64,000 nt of DNA from assembly GCF_032854445.1 (NCBI RefSeq), contig NC_088295.1, forward strand, positions 44,317,385 to 44,381,384, read 5' to 3'. Each line of letters begins with the position of its first letter. Within the stretch, counting starts at the first letter, position 1. The stretch comes from Liolophura sinensis. Its lineage: Eukaryota; Mollusca; Polyplacophora; Chitonida; Chitonidae. Shown piece after piece: positions 34,701-49,700 of this stretch. A program made the translations under genes and the position numbers. The notes below the pieces were generated by a model, which worked only from the letters and a program-made list of their open reading frames with translations, had not been told where the DNA came from and searched no databases.

Positions 34701-37700
34701 TTGAATATCACAAATATTTTTCAAGTGAAAGGTGAAAATGATAACTTATGAGACACTATATAATGTAGCCCAAAGAAAAACACATAATTTAAATTTTCCA
34801 GGTGGCTTATCACAAAAGAAGTTACAGTTAAGGTGACTTTTGAATGCTGAATCTGACATCTTTTATACATACATATAATACTAGTTCAGCATACCAGCCC
34901 AAAGAAAAAAAATTCATGTACTTGAAGCAACTTCAATGAAGTACTATTGGCAGTTTAATATACATTTTTTTTAAATATTAAATTGCCCTGCACTTCAAAA
35001 TAGGACACCAATTTAACAATAAGTCATAACATTATCAGGTATAACAATTTAACAAAACCACTTAGGTCAGCCTCTCTGATAGGCTAACTGGATTTATGTC
35101 AGAGTAAGAATTATCCTTTGGATGTATCCACATTTTTTGTGAGAGAATCACAGTACTGGCATGACTTCAATACCTTAGGTGAGTCGACAACCGTCTTGAC
35201 AACGATCTGCAGCAGGCGTACTGGGAGAGCCTCAGGTTTGGCTTGGCTGGAGATCCAGCAGCGGAACTGAGAGTCCGCCTCAGGGTACTCTGCCAGGATA
35301 GACTCCAAGTTGTTCAGCAGGTTGGGGGCATTGTGCGCATTGTGTAACAGTAACCAGTAGCCCTGAGGACAAACATAACATATTTACATCTACATATGAA
35401 ATGTTTTTTGTATAAAAGAGGGAAAAAAAAAAATAAAAAACAAACATATATTTTCCATTTCATGCTGCAAAATCCATGAAACATACAACATAATGTAAAG
35501 AATTTCCTGAACAGTTTGTGAACAAGCATTCTGGAAGTATTGTGAATACAATATGTCTCTCCCCTGCCAGTCAAAGCGAACAAAGGGACCAGTCTAATAC
35601 CAACAAAGGTATGTCACAGTTCACAACAGAACAACCACAGCCAGAATTTTGTTAAAATGGATGAAACTCAAACCTTATCTGTAAATTGTCATGCTGAACG
35701 TACATGTATGTATCGATTAAGTTTCAATGCAACACAAAGAACAATGTTGAATAAAGTTTGCAAATTTGGGCCAAACAGAAAAATAACTTCATATGGATAG
35801 ACCATGGACCAAGTTTCAATTCAATATGATGAACTGCTTTAAAAAAAAAAAATCTGGAAAACTGTTTAAAGTTCAAAATGGTCAGAATTTTGTCCAAATT
35901 GGACATAGGGTTCCAAACCTCAATTCAACACAATAAATCATATTCAAACGTCCACAAAACTAGTGACTGACTGACGGATGAGGTGCAAACCCAGTTATCA
36001 AAACAGCAAACAAATCACTTCTTTCAGCGTGGAATTAATTTTAATTCTGTTTGCATCTGTAATAATTTGATCACATGGCTAATACATGACTGAAAACACT
36101 AAATGTGTGTACCTCTGAGACAGCCATCTGTAGATATTTGCGAGCCATCCTTTCCCCAGCAGTGCTGTTGTCGCTGAGAGAGTAGATGATAGTCTTGCTC
36201 TGTTTACGATTGGCAAAGTCTGTGAACAACTTCTGTGCCAGTTCACCCCCAGAAGAGAAGAGCAGTAAAATGGGTGTGGTAGGACTGCTCTGACGGAGAA
36301 GGCTGGCCAAATCTATCCCCACATCACCCAGGTATCTGATGAGAAAACACAAGCTTTTAGCTGGATGATAAAGTTGTGTTTGGAGATTACTGTTGATTGC
36401 CCACATTCAAGAATTTTAACATGCACTCAAAATGACTGATATCTGCCTTTTAGGGAGTGAAGGCAAACTGGACATAGATTATATGAAAAGCCTAACTCAT
36501 GCATGGGAAACCGCATTTCACCCCAAGCATGACAAATTTTCTGATAAACAGCTCTTGATAATTTACTGACTGATTGTTGTTTAACATAACGTTAGAGAAT
36601 TTTCCTTTCACTGACGGCAGTCAGTTTTAGAAGTGCTGAAAACCCCACAACCTTTGGCTAGTAACTGAGAAGCTTTCCCACTTGTGATGTACCCGCTTGT
36701 ATACCATATTTGGTAAAGAGAAGGGGTCTTCCACAACGATTAGGTTGGGCAAACGGCCCTCAGAATGCTGTTGGCTGAAAGACTACCATTCAAAGTATCT
36801 TAAACTGGCATTAAATATTTGTCTAGAATTTTTTCAACCCAGTAATATTATAATGAAACTTCGTCTTGTCATTGGTTCAGCGCGTCTCCAATATTGACAG
36901 CAAGGTGATGTCACGTTTACTCTAGCTCTTTTATGTTGAAGGTATTTCCTGTATTATAATTGTCTAAGCAATAGCCTAGGGCAGATTAAAGTTGTGGTCT
37001 TCGGCGATGGAGGATCAAGTGATAAATAGCTTTCTCGTAAATTGGACATACTGGAAGGATATTTCTTCCACTGCTTGAACTGTTCATACAGTAGGCCTAC
37101 TATATCATTTATACAGTTTACAAGTAGCCTGCAGATGCACAGCCAGGATATTCCTGATTCAGGGTGAGGCATCCATAAGGGTTGTGCTGGTACCGGTAAT
37201 TCTGACCCGTATTAAATGTTTACAAAATTACAATAGGATTGTTGTACAACTGGATTCAGGCTCAATTCTGACACAAATGGAAATAAATCTAAGCACCACT
37301 GAGGCTGATCTAGGCATTTGGCTGTCGCTAAATTTTATTCTTCAGTTTTGTTGTGGTGGCCTGATGAGAGCAGTGCTGAACTTGTTATCGTGAACATCAG
37401 AGAAAGAATCTCGGCTTAAACACAGCATTTTACTGTATTTTATAAAAGAAAACAGAAGCATGCATGCAAAAAAGACAGAGGCCAAAGTTAAAATTCTTCG
37501 GTTCTAATAAATTCAGAAAAAAAAAAATGGTATCATAAGATTAAATTAAATTTAAGCATTGTCCAAGATGCCATCTTCACATTCCCAAAAACCTTTGGCA
37601 TCCCTAATAAATTTTTTTTCTTATGTAGCAACCGCAGGCTGATTAAACGTTAACATGGATGACAAAAAAATGTATTTGTGTAATTTCAATAGTGTGTCTA

Positions 37701-40700
37701 AGTAGGCCTAAGCTCTACTGGGGAGATGAATGTAGTTTGGGTCGAGACAGCATGGTGCTGTTTGACATAATTTGTGATACTGTCGTTGAATATTACACCA
37801 CTTGTAAATCAACTGATTTTACATCTGTGGTTGTGCATAAATAATACAGACCCATCCCACAACACTGTGTGAAATGGCCCATCTGTTACACATAAATAAA
37901 TCATTGTAAACAATCTCAAAATGATGTTTTATGCAGTAGTTCTGTGTTATCATATGTCACTTCATGGAGTGAATGGGTAAAGGCTACGTCACAGCTTAGA
38001 CCGCGCAAACTGATTGCAACATGTTTGATTGGAGAAAACTCTCAAGATGGCTGCCTTGATTCAAACCAGCCATTTGAGCAGTATTGTCATTTTGCTCTGC
38101 ATGTTATTTGGTGAAATCCCATTAAAATAATACAGCATGACACTTTTCAGATAGCTTAAGTATCCTGCTTTCAACTGAAATATGTTTTAGCCAGGTACTG
38201 TCTTGCCTGGCATTTCTGATCTTACTTTTTGCCAAGTACTGAGTTGACAAACAGTGAAGAGGCATGCATGAGGCGATCACTTCGTACAGCTCTGAGAACA
38301 CACATCCTCTGTAAGGGATGATACTGTTCATCCATCTTGTCTGGTAATGGTTGTTTCTCGGGGGAGTCATTCTCACAAAGGTTACGCCACTGCATCTCGC
38401 GGCCGTCTTTTGGCATGCGATCAAACATGTCTTGGAACCACTCAAAATGACTGGCCAGAATCTGCAGGTTGTGGAACTGATCATCAGTCATCCAATCAAA
38501 CGGTTTCTTTGCTAGAGCGATCTTGCTGTCAGGGCCTTGTGCGATGCCCAGTGCTGACATCACCATAGCGGCATAGTTTGGTGAAATGATGAATTCCCGC
38601 TCACCAACCATCACATGTCCAATAGAGTCTTCAACCTGGTAAACAGACAACAGTACAAGTTGTTTATACTGTCGTTTATATTGTCAAATGTGAGCAGAAC
38701 TCAACAACCAGTAAATGTTAACTTCTATGAGTTCAACACAAGGTCTCATGGTGTCCTCAAAAAATTTAAATCTGATGAAATTTTAACTTTCAGGACTTTT
38801 TTATGGTTTTGCATTCTGAAATTAACTTTGAGATGCCATGCATATATAAATAGTACAAATGATTCTAATATTGTCCATGGAACCTGATTCTTTTTTTTTG
38901 TATCATATTTCCACTTTACAGAATATACACATCAATGAATAAACAGGAATATTATTCATTTACTTATTCATTTGATTAGTGTTTACACCATACTCAAGAA
39001 TATTTCCCTTCTTTAATGGCAGCCAGCATTATGGTGGGAGGAAACCGAGCAGAGCCCACAGGAAACTCATGACCATCCACAGGTTGCTGCCAGACCATCC
39101 TTGCACAACAAGACAGAAGGCCAGTTTGAGCTAGATTTGAACTCACAGAGATCACACTGGTGAGAAGCTCTTGAGCCATTGTGCTGTGATAACACAGTAC
39201 AGCCACATGAACTCAACAATGAGACAACGCATTTCTTTCAAAAAACACACTGCTCAATGTATATTGATCAAGTTTCTTATAAATACAGTTTACAACTAGT
39301 TTAGTCAGTAATGGACCAAGTCAGACCATATACCTCTAGGCAGAGCAGCAGCGAGTAGAGGAAGCGATCCCTTTCTAACAGGGTTCTAGCTGTGTTCAGA
39401 TAGGAGCCCAGGGTGAGTCTGTCCACTACAGCCTTCACAGCAGCTCTGAAATCATGCACAAACACAGTTTGACCACAGATACAGATATACAGTTGTATCA
39501 GGCACAAAAAGCACATGAACATTGTACTAAATGTACATCATATTTTCAAAATCATATTTTGAACTTCGGCTAGAGCTACAGCAAGCCTGAAAGCCCGACA
39601 CTTTTGAAAACACCGTAAGTAAGTGTCAAGATCCATATATTACCTATATTATACGATATATTGGACCAAGGTTTATACTTGGGTCCAGTAACCTTTGCCC
39701 AGTATGACATAACATCTATACGGACAATATGGGTTCCACCACATCTGTTATTAAACATGTCAGGAAGCTGTTTTCAGGACTGAACTGGGGTCGGACGAGT
39801 GCCAGGTAACTGCTCTACTCTTTGGATTACTGCTGTGCATTCGCCTATTTGAGCAAATGAATGATTATGGCTTAACACCACGTTGGCAATATTTCAGTTA
39901 TATCGTGTCGAGGTTTGCCTATTTGAGTTAAGGTACTGAACTGCCCAGCATATATGAACGCTCACCTTTCTGAGTGACTAATGGCTGTGTCGTACAGGGC
40001 CAGGAACTGGGTGTAGGCTGTTTGATAGAGAGGGTTCACATCTCTCATGTACTGAGCTGTGTCAAAACACACAGCACCACGTCTAGCTATCACTCGGTAA
40101 CTCTCACGCGCACGCAGAATGGATGCCTCACTGCTTTCGATCCTGGACTGGCTGCAAAGGGAAGACAAGTTAAAGTCACATCAATGTAGCTCAAGGTCGA
40201 AGAAGAGAACCGATGCACTCTGAATGCACTATTAAAATTGCTTAAGGCGCAATATTTTAACAGCTTTCTTCTCGTTTCCAGTACATGTAAAATTGAAGAG
40301 TGTTTCACGACTTTTTAAAACAGGATGCATACAGAATCAATACAATCACAACAAATAAATTAGCCATGCATGTCAAGCATAAAATATATCAGAACAAAAA
40401 AAGAAAAAACATAAGCTGGGCTCTTAAAGTTTGGGATATCCCACCTTTCTTCAGTTTCATCAAACTGTTTTTTAAGATCTGCTAACTTCTTGGTGGCATT
40501 CAAGTCATTCATCAATCTAAGATCATTGGACAGGTTGGCTAACATTTGCTGCTCAATCTTGTTCAAGAACTCCATGTTTGTCACCATTTCCTGAAAACAG
40601 AGGTTTAAAAATGCAATCAACCCAATGATGTTCAAACACACAAACAGTAGGATATACTATATCGTGAAGGTACCACAGCCTTACATAAATTAACCGGTTC

Positions 40701-43700
40701 AGTGCTATAAATGCAGAAATCTCTACCAAGCACCAAGCATATTATATTTTTAATTACATGTTAGGGCCTCCATATGGCCTCCGTGTTGATCTGAGGTTCC
40801 CATTAGTGACCCTTGGCCATTAATAACATTCTTATTAATTGAAAGTAAGTTTATATTATCAGATCAAGTACTGCTTTAAGATCATTACATCTCTGCCATA
40901 ACTGAACAACATGCTCTTTAGTCGCCATTCTGCTGCCTAAGATTGCTGTCATCTGCTATCCTCAACTGGGATGTCATGCTGCATTTGAAGGTTCACTGCT
41001 GCACTAATCAAAAAAAAAAAACTGGGGGTTTGCCATCACAACTTTTGGGTCAGTCAATACGGCTTTTGGGACGCTGAAAATGACTTCAACTTAAGAGTGA
41101 GGCTGAGCTCTAAGGCCTGTATTGCCAGGTCGCAATGACTTCACTTGTCAAATATCATAAACAATCAAAGTTTTCCCTCATTTACAATGATGATACGTGA
41201 GCTAACAGGTAACGTAGCACCCAACTGTTACAAGTGTTACCAAGTCAGTTCAGCTTTGGCTCTAGTAGTTCATTAACAAAAGATGCTATCTATCTAATCT
41301 TAAGTTATGTTGCCCCGCGCTTTCAAGTCTCAATCTACATGTTCGCCTACCTGTCTAAGTGCTGTCCTCTCATCCTCTAGTCGTGACTTCTCCTGTTTCA
41401 TAAAGCGGTCCAGCAGTTCTTCTTCCACACAGGGCCTTGACTGCTGGAAGAACAACACGGATGCATAGGCCGACAGGCGGTGAGGTACCTGATACGGCTC
41501 ACATGTCGTGTGCAGGAACAGACGGAACTTTGGGTCCACTTCTACCTCATGGTCAGAAACCTTGGAACAGACAAGACAGTTTATCATTGTTCAGTGTTTT
41601 CTCTCAAGACATAACAAGTGATTTCATCTTTCAACCATTTGCTTTAAGAGTTTGAAGTCAGCGAAAGCTTGTTTACAGTGAATGAAGAAGGTCTTCTGAT
41701 TCGTGACAGCCATAGATAAAATAGATATACACAACAATATATCAACATTTTCTATGTACTTGTTCCATAGATGGCCTTCAGCAAGAAAAGAGATAAAGTA
41801 TTTGTGAAAATTTCCCCTGAGAAAATAAAGATTTATACATATATATGTAGCTCACCAGTCTGACAAGTGAGTACCATAACGTACCACTACATAAAGCTCT
41901 TTGGTGAGGTTTACAGACCATACTGATATTGTTTAATGCCAGTCATATGACAATGCATTTTACTCAGTCCAAAAAAAATAAAATAAAAATAATTCAAGAA
42001 CAAAATGAGTAAAGGTATATTTCTGTTTTCATTCCACTTATGATACTTTACTTTATGATTTCTTTTTTTTCTCTGTAAGGTTTACCCACAACACTAAAGC
42101 ACCGACTGACACATTGCTTATGATAACCTACCATGACTTTAAAAGGCGTCTTAGACTGAACAAACATCTTGGTCTTCTGTATTGTGTCTCTGAACCTCTT
42201 ATCCCTGGACAAAGCCTGGACATCACAGTCAGTGACCAGTAAAGGGCAGCCATCTGATAGAGAACTCTCTAGCTGATGCCTCATTTCCTGCACATATGGG
42301 TACGAGCACATATAAGACATGGTAGTTAACATTACACTAAAATTCACTTTAAAAGTTTATTAGAAGGTATTCCAATTTTACAACTTCAGACTTGCAAAGC
42401 GGTAAAACCTTTAACATAGAGCCACAGACATAGATTCACTGATACATGAACTTGATCCCTGGTTAACATCAAAAAACTTACGTTCAATCATACTCCGATA
42501 ACAAAAAGTAACAAAAAAAAATTAACTCTGAAAGATTCCAGTTGTATAACATAAGTGATATGAAGCTCAGCTGATCCAAGACTGACGAGAAGACTTACAT
42601 GATATTTGACTTCTACAATGCCCTTGTCCTTGTTGAATTTCTTGAGCCAGTCAATGACTCTACTGGTTGGGTCACAGATGAGGGGCCAGGCTGTCATGGT
42701 GTGTTCCTGCATCAGGAAGCAGGAATTCTCCAGCATCAGGTGAGTGCTGGGCAGGTCTAGTAACCTCAGCTGCATTACCTCTATCTGATATCAGAAACAC
42801 AAGGAAATGAGGCATTTGTTACTTATTTATTTCACTGTTGTTGGTGTTTACTTGTCCATCTGTATATAAGAAACTATTTTACAGAAAAAGTTAAGCAGCA
42901 ATTTGGATGCAATTTTGTGTATTGGTTGGCCTTGAACTAAGGATTAATGCATTCAATTTTGGAATTATCTGAATCAAGATATGTATCAAAAAATTTTTTT
43001 TAACAGTTCTTTACAAATGCCTTACAGGATAGACATGGAAAGAATTGTCCCTTTGTTGTCTGGGAATTTAAAAATTTAGACAGGGCAGAAAGTCTTCTGG
43101 TTCATACATTTGAGAGAGATTTGGTTTATGGTTGGGAAAAACCAGGTTCTGCCACAATCCTTTTTCATCTACTTAAGTAAACCTGCTGATGTGACATTGC
43201 AAACGATTGCTAACTAACTAAATAGATCAATGATTCAGCCTGAGCAATGGCTATGTACCAAATATAACTCTGTGAACAATGAACAGTTTTCAATCATATC
43301 ATTAAAGCAGTGAAGATACACAGAAAAATCTTACATCAGGCTGAATTACATCATGTATCTCTAACAAGATTAAGAAAAAGTGTATCATTATGTCAATTTG
43401 TGATGAGTTAGTACATTGACCCACCTTTGAGTAAAGGAAGTCAAACAGTTCTATGTTCCTGAACAGCTGTTTCTTATGGAGGGGCAGGCCATGGTGTTCA
43501 CAAACTTGCATAAAAAACTCTCCCATTCTCTTTCTGAAACATCACAGAACAATTCCCTTTACAGTTAAAAAAAAAAGCCTAAAAGCAAAAGTGTATTTAT
43601 AGAGAAAATTAGGTGTCATACAATATTACTATTGTATAATATTTTCCAGTAGGATATCATCCTACCTTGGAACATACGTTGAAATACCTATCCATAGAGA

Positions 43701-46700
43701 TCATTAGAATGCTCAGAATATGGTAGAATTAGCAACTTAGTCATGGCACGTACTTCGGGTCGTTTACTTTATGTTTTACAATCTCAAGAACAGACTGTAA
43801 CTGTGATTAAAGATTTAATAAAGATGAGTTTAAATTCAAGTCAACAATAAACGACACTAAACATATTTACATGTATAGGTAACCTTGAACGAGCCAAGCA
43901 ATTGTCTGTAATTCCACTGATCAGACCAAAAAGGAATTTAAAATAAAGAATTCTCTGGATTGAGAATTAGGATATAATTAGGATGAAATGCTGTAAAGTC
44001 AGCAGTGTTTCACTTTGTTTATGTCACCTCACATACCTGGTATCTGTTGAGCCAGGGCCACTGTAGGTGAAATAAGCAGCTGCAGTCATACAGTTAGCTA
44101 ACAGTAACTCATTGCCTTCATTCTCCTTCACAAACTCTCTCCAATGCTTCTCCTGGCTCTTCAGACTAAGAAAACAAACACCAAGCAACTGTATACACAT
44201 CAAAAAAAAAAAGAAAATAAAGAAGCTTCTCCTTTTACAATTCAAAATCCAGTTACATACAACTTCTATCATCTTCATTGATACAGAACTCATTAGACAC
44301 TGCCCTACAAATACATTCAACCCCACATTAAAAGTGGTTTAAGCATTTGACACTAAACACTATTTGATGTCTTAAAATTAAATGTCACTATCACAATTGA
44401 ATTAACTGCCAAAAAAATTTAAATTTCTTAATAGTTTTAAATTTCCTATCAAGCACTACACTATACAGTGCAACAATAAATAAATAAATATCAAAAAATC
44501 TAGAACAAAAGCAGCTCCTTTAGTCATAGAATGAGTGTGTTCACACACCTATCCACCATTTCAGTGGCAGCCTTGAGCCTTTCGTTCATGGACTTGAGCT
44601 CAATCTCGAAGGAGTGTTTCTTGACGACAGCCTTGTCAAAGAGCTGCTGTTGGGCGTAGACCTCATCGCGGACCCGGGGCAGGTCAGCCTCTGTGTAATC
44701 TTCCTCTTCTTCCTCTTCCTCAGGCTGGTTTTCCTCCTGCTCCTGATCACATACACCCCACACATCAGTAACTCCCACAATCATTAACACCACGACTAGG
44801 AGGAAGAGTCCTTATATAAAAGTGGAAAGAGTTGTGCCCCCTTAATTTGTACAGGTGCATAATGTTTCTAATATGCAGAAGCTACGATCAATTGACAAAC
44901 AGTATACCCAAGCATCAATCATTATGTCAAGCACAAATATATTACGAAAAAAAAATTTCCTGAAAATAAGTTTGAATAAATGTTAATGAATAAATAATAT
45001 AGTTAGGCTGCTCACAACATATCATGATAATCGTCACAACACATTAAAATTGTGTAGACATTTCACGTTGCCCCTGAATCAGGTTAGTTGCATTTTGAAA
45101 GTAGTCCTTTTACACTTACAAGTCCATAAATAATTTTGGACTTCAACGAGAGGTTTTCAGTATCAGAGTCCAAAACACCTGCACAGTATTGGTGTGTTTT
45201 GACCACTACGAAGGCACATGAGCAGCATAACTGTATACATCATCCATTAATAAACATTAATTAATAACTTAATAACATTAATAAAATGTTTTTGAGACAT
45301 ACATTTATCAGTATGAACTGGAATATCCCCAACTTCTTTTGAATAGTATATATGCCTTGTTTCAATGAAAAGATACTAAAGGGGCATTGCTCTGTTCATA
45401 TTTAACTAAAACTGCTCATTTTAGATTTGGTTCTTCAACAATAAATATAACTTAATCCTGGAGATACACAGAGGTTAAGTCGTAACAAGCAGACTACTAA
45501 TGGATGTGTGAGACAACAATGACATCTGTCAAAGTCAAACTCATATGAACACAAATATGCAAAACACTCCACAAAGAGACCTACCAATAGTTTACTTGGA
45601 TGCACTAGAAAATAATCCTGTTAAAACATAACTACTAAATATTTCTAAATAACTTCAGGATCAAGAAAATTTGCGCATAAAACATGCTTCAGAAAAGATT
45701 CACAAATTCATACATTTTTTATGGTTTACTTTTTAATAGTCAGTTGCTATTTAAGCTAAAATAAAGCAGTTGTGTGAGATTAGTGTTTAAAATGTGTGAA
45801 ATTTAAAACATGAAACTAATAAAGCATAATTTCAACATTTGAATAAAATCATGCAACACCATTGCTACTGTTCATCCAGATGCTCTGTTGGATTAGAAAA
45901 ATTGCAAACATAGCTATAAAAGAGGACAGGACAGAAGCAGAAAGAAAGAAAAAACATCAGAGGGGCAATGGTCTTATTCCTTGTGAAATCAGTGAAATCT
46001 TCATCATGATGACATAGTAACTTCCACATTTATTTTGTGGGTCAGACTTGGAGTTGAAATCAAGCACTCTTCGGACTGCCCCCTGAGCTACGGGAAATTC
46101 TCACCAGCTATATCTTGTATAGGCACTGAACAGCTGCTCCCAACGCAACGCAATATGGTCAATGTGACCGTGTTTGGAAATTGAGCGGAGAAAAGACCTT
46201 TGCTCCAGTGTGCATGCATGAACTATAAACTGAAAGTACTGAAGTAAGAAAAGGAATGAAACACAATAGGTCAAGGAAAAGAAGACATGAAGAAAATTTC
46301 TAATAACTATTGTTATCCTAAATCTTATAGACAACATTTCATTCATACAGCAATGTTTGGCTTGGTAACTGGCATGCTCGTATAAACATACAGTAGGTAC
46401 ATGGTTATAGATTATTAAGCGCCAAACCATCAAATAATATAATAGCTGCATGCAAAACTCATCACAATCTATTTAAACTAAAAGAATAGCTTAATAAAGT
46501 CACCTTTGCTTCCCGTTCCTGCAATGAAGAAAAAGTGCTTGTAAGAATGAATACTGGCTTTGTATAGCGAAATCTTGAAAATTAAAGAAATTTAGTCTCC
46601 GTTTTACATTTTTTTGTAGTACATTCAAATCACCTATAATTTCAAGGAATTTTTTGTCCTAAAGCTATATATAGAAAGTTACACGAGATTTATTGTAATC

Positions 46701-49700
46701 CACATCATTTTTCACCAGTTCGCCAATACAACAGGGTGATAAGTGGGTGTAAAATTCCCTGAAATTATAGGTGATTTACTTCTTTTGTTGCCACTACACC
46801 ATTTACCGTGTTTTCTTTTTCCCTCTGCAGTCGTTCATTCTCCTCAATTTCCCTCTCAAGTTCATGTAGCTTCTCCAGAGCTGCCTTGAGGGGGCCACAG
46901 CGGTGGGTATACTCCACGATGGCGATGGTGTACTGTACCAGTGTAGCACAGTCCTCGCTAGAGTAGCGGGCAGATGCTATGGTGATTCCCCCTCTCTCAG
47001 GGGAAGGCGACCGGCGATGAGCAGGGAAGTGCACCTCTGAAATACCATTATCACATATATTTAATGTTCAGTGTGCTCTAGAAGTAAATTTCTGAAAACT
47101 GATATTTTTCTATTGTCTGCCTGTCTGATTAATATTGCAGGCACTTCCCAGTGTAGGACTGAAATACTGACGTGGCAATAAACCTAAATCAACCAGTTTT
47201 ACAGCACTTTAGAATTTATGCACTTGTAATCATGATAATTGGTGAAGCCTGAAAGTTGCAAATCCCAGTTAAAGTACCAGTACTTGTGTCTACAATTAAT
47301 ACACTTGTCAATAGTGTGTTTATAACTTTCAAAAACAAGAATTTGTTCTGAAAGAGTCAGAATTTTAAATATGTTTAAACAAGAACCTGCTGACTTCAAA
47401 TATACATATTAGTGTACAAATCTAACTGAAAAACTTAAACCCAGCCAAGATCTTTACTGTTTCCTATCATTTGCTTGTCCCATTTGGTTGACACAAGAAG
47501 CAAGATCAGATGTGTTTGTTACGAAGAAGGAATGTTTATTTCCTGTAGACATAACAAGGATATACCAACCTGCAGCATTTTCCAGCAAAGTTCCTTCCCC
47601 TGTTACGCCAGCTTGCCATCTCTACCAACACCAAGGTAACTCTCCACAGCTGTAAATTTTATAAAACAACATGGGAACATCACATGTTTAGAATTGCTTT
47701 CTACATTATATCGCACTTCTACATCATATTGCACTTATATTGTACTATGTATATTTAATTACAACATACTTGCATCTACTTGAGTTTCACACATTCAAAT
47801 TGCTCATTTGAGATTGGTATTAAATTACATAAGGACTACTGCAGTGTGGTTGCATGGCAGAATAATTCAACTTCAGTTATGAAATAGTAGCAATGTTGAC
47901 TGCATCTTCATTGAGTTACATGTATGATACTATGACTTAAGCACTAAAAAAACAAACAAATACAATCCAACAATCAAAAGGGTTAAGATCGCAGATTCAT
48001 TCGGGGTGTGCTTCTAGCAGTCAGCTCACCATGCAAGACGTCATCTTTGAGGCCATCCTCCCAGGGGACATTGTGTAACATATCCACAAACTTGAGCACA
48101 TCATTCATGGAGTTCTGCATGGCCTTCCAATGGGAACGATCCACTCTCTCTGAAGGCTCCTTGGTTTTACCTGAGAACACATACCACTAAACATGAAAGC
48201 TGAAACATTAAATCCGAAATACATGCACCAAGCATGAAAAGATTTTTTAAACAATCAAATCAAAGGTATGATAGTAATAAATTGGTGTTGATGACTGGAT
48301 TACACAGGCTCATCTAAAACTCTTTCAATGGAACAGTTCTTCAAAATACAATGTTGAAATGAAACACCAATATCCCCACAACGGGTACAACTGTCAATTT
48401 TAAAGTGACTTGACTCAATGACCATAAATTTCATCCATGACTCACTTCCTCATTTTTCCAGATTCTGAGAGTTCCACTGAGTTTAGAAAGGTGTTTTGAA
48501 GTTTGCTTGTAACATGGAATGATATTGTAAGTCTCAGCACCAACAATGATATTTTGGGACATTTATTTGCCTTTAAAACTGCACTTTTGTGGGTGAAATT
48601 TAGGATACTTCTGCTCTGGTGGTAGAGACTAAAAGTGAACAACTGTGTTAAAGTGAAGTGGTTTTGGAGATTTTGGATAACAGCAATCACTTTACTGATG
48701 GATGGACTGACAGACTGACACATAACATCTGACACATGTGACAGGTATTTAAAAACAGAAGTTGCCACAATTAACTATGATGTAAATTTTAACCCATGTG
48801 CCTGTTTTTATCACCAGCTTTACACATCCCATGCAAAGTGGGACACTGCTATTACCACTAATCTATTCAGATTTTACAGCCTGCATTTTTACAGAACAGT
48901 GGAAAGACATTAACTAAGTCATATAAAAAAGCAACTGGCAGCCAAATGTTCAGATACATGTAAAAAGCTTTCCCTAGTGAGTGAGAGACAATTCACCTTT
49001 CTTGCTGACTTTCGTTCCACTTGAGCTGGTAGACATGCGACTTGACACATCATCTTTGGTACTCTCTTTATCAGAGCGGTGGAATGGTAGGCGTTTACCA
49101 ATCAACGTCATTACCATCTCCATCACCTGGCCCACAGTAGTGGGAGGGTTGGAGAAAGCCTTCAGTCTCTCTATACACTGACGGTCAACCCGGCCCTTCC
49201 AGTAAATCACCTACATAACAGCAAGAATATTTGCAACTTCATCCTCACTGGAAGTTCTTTTCTTTGTTAATTCAGTGATACAAATCTTATCTTGTGCTTT
49301 ACAGGCAAGCTAACACTAAAAATTAAAATAAGGGGATGAAAATAAAACTCAAAAATTCATTTTTTAATTCACCTGATTTACATTATTTTTGTATAATTCA
49401 TGTATGACAATACTTGTAGCCTTCAGGCACATGGTATATTACCTGTTCTTTAGCGTATTCTAGTGTCTTTCTGCTGTCATCTACAACCTTCTGTGTTATC
49501 TTCAGGTCCTCTTTAGCCTGAACTTGACGGGTTTTAAGATTGGCTTCTCTCAGACGATCAAACTCTTTGTCATAGTCGTCATATTCATCTGTTGGTTGGA
49601 AAAGTCAGTGATAATAACCGGGTAATACTCACAAACTCGTATATTGTACATGTATGTGCCTATCTTACTGAACAATGGAGAATCAATCGTGTTGGAATGG

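Larger units (their letters stand above)
34051..38635 (-). other. DNHD1: Dynein exons: AAA6
   Basis: Exons 38226-38635, 36113-36335, 35174-35362 and 34051-34248. They encode AKKPFDWMTDDQFHNLQIL, YHPLQRMCVLRAVRSDRLMH, FVNSVLGKKYLGDVG, SSPTTPILLLFSSGGE, GYWLLLHNAHNAPNLLNNLE, SQFRCWISSQAKPEALPVR, IRSFTWMEPDILRQ and RARFGRGGWNNPQDF. All match the heavy-chain AAA6 order. The donor after 34051 is CAG|GCATGT, a GC-AG intron. Confidence 0.88.

Noticed and set aside
36954-37172. Possible nested exon on the minus strand (QFKQWKKYPSSMSNL region)
   Set aside because: It has an AG before TGGAAGAAATATCC but no convincing donor and no family match; it lies in a dynein intron and is not needed for phase.
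46022-46097. A functional tRNA gene
   Set aside because: A/B-box-like words are present, but no acceptor stem or regular cloverleaf could be drawn.
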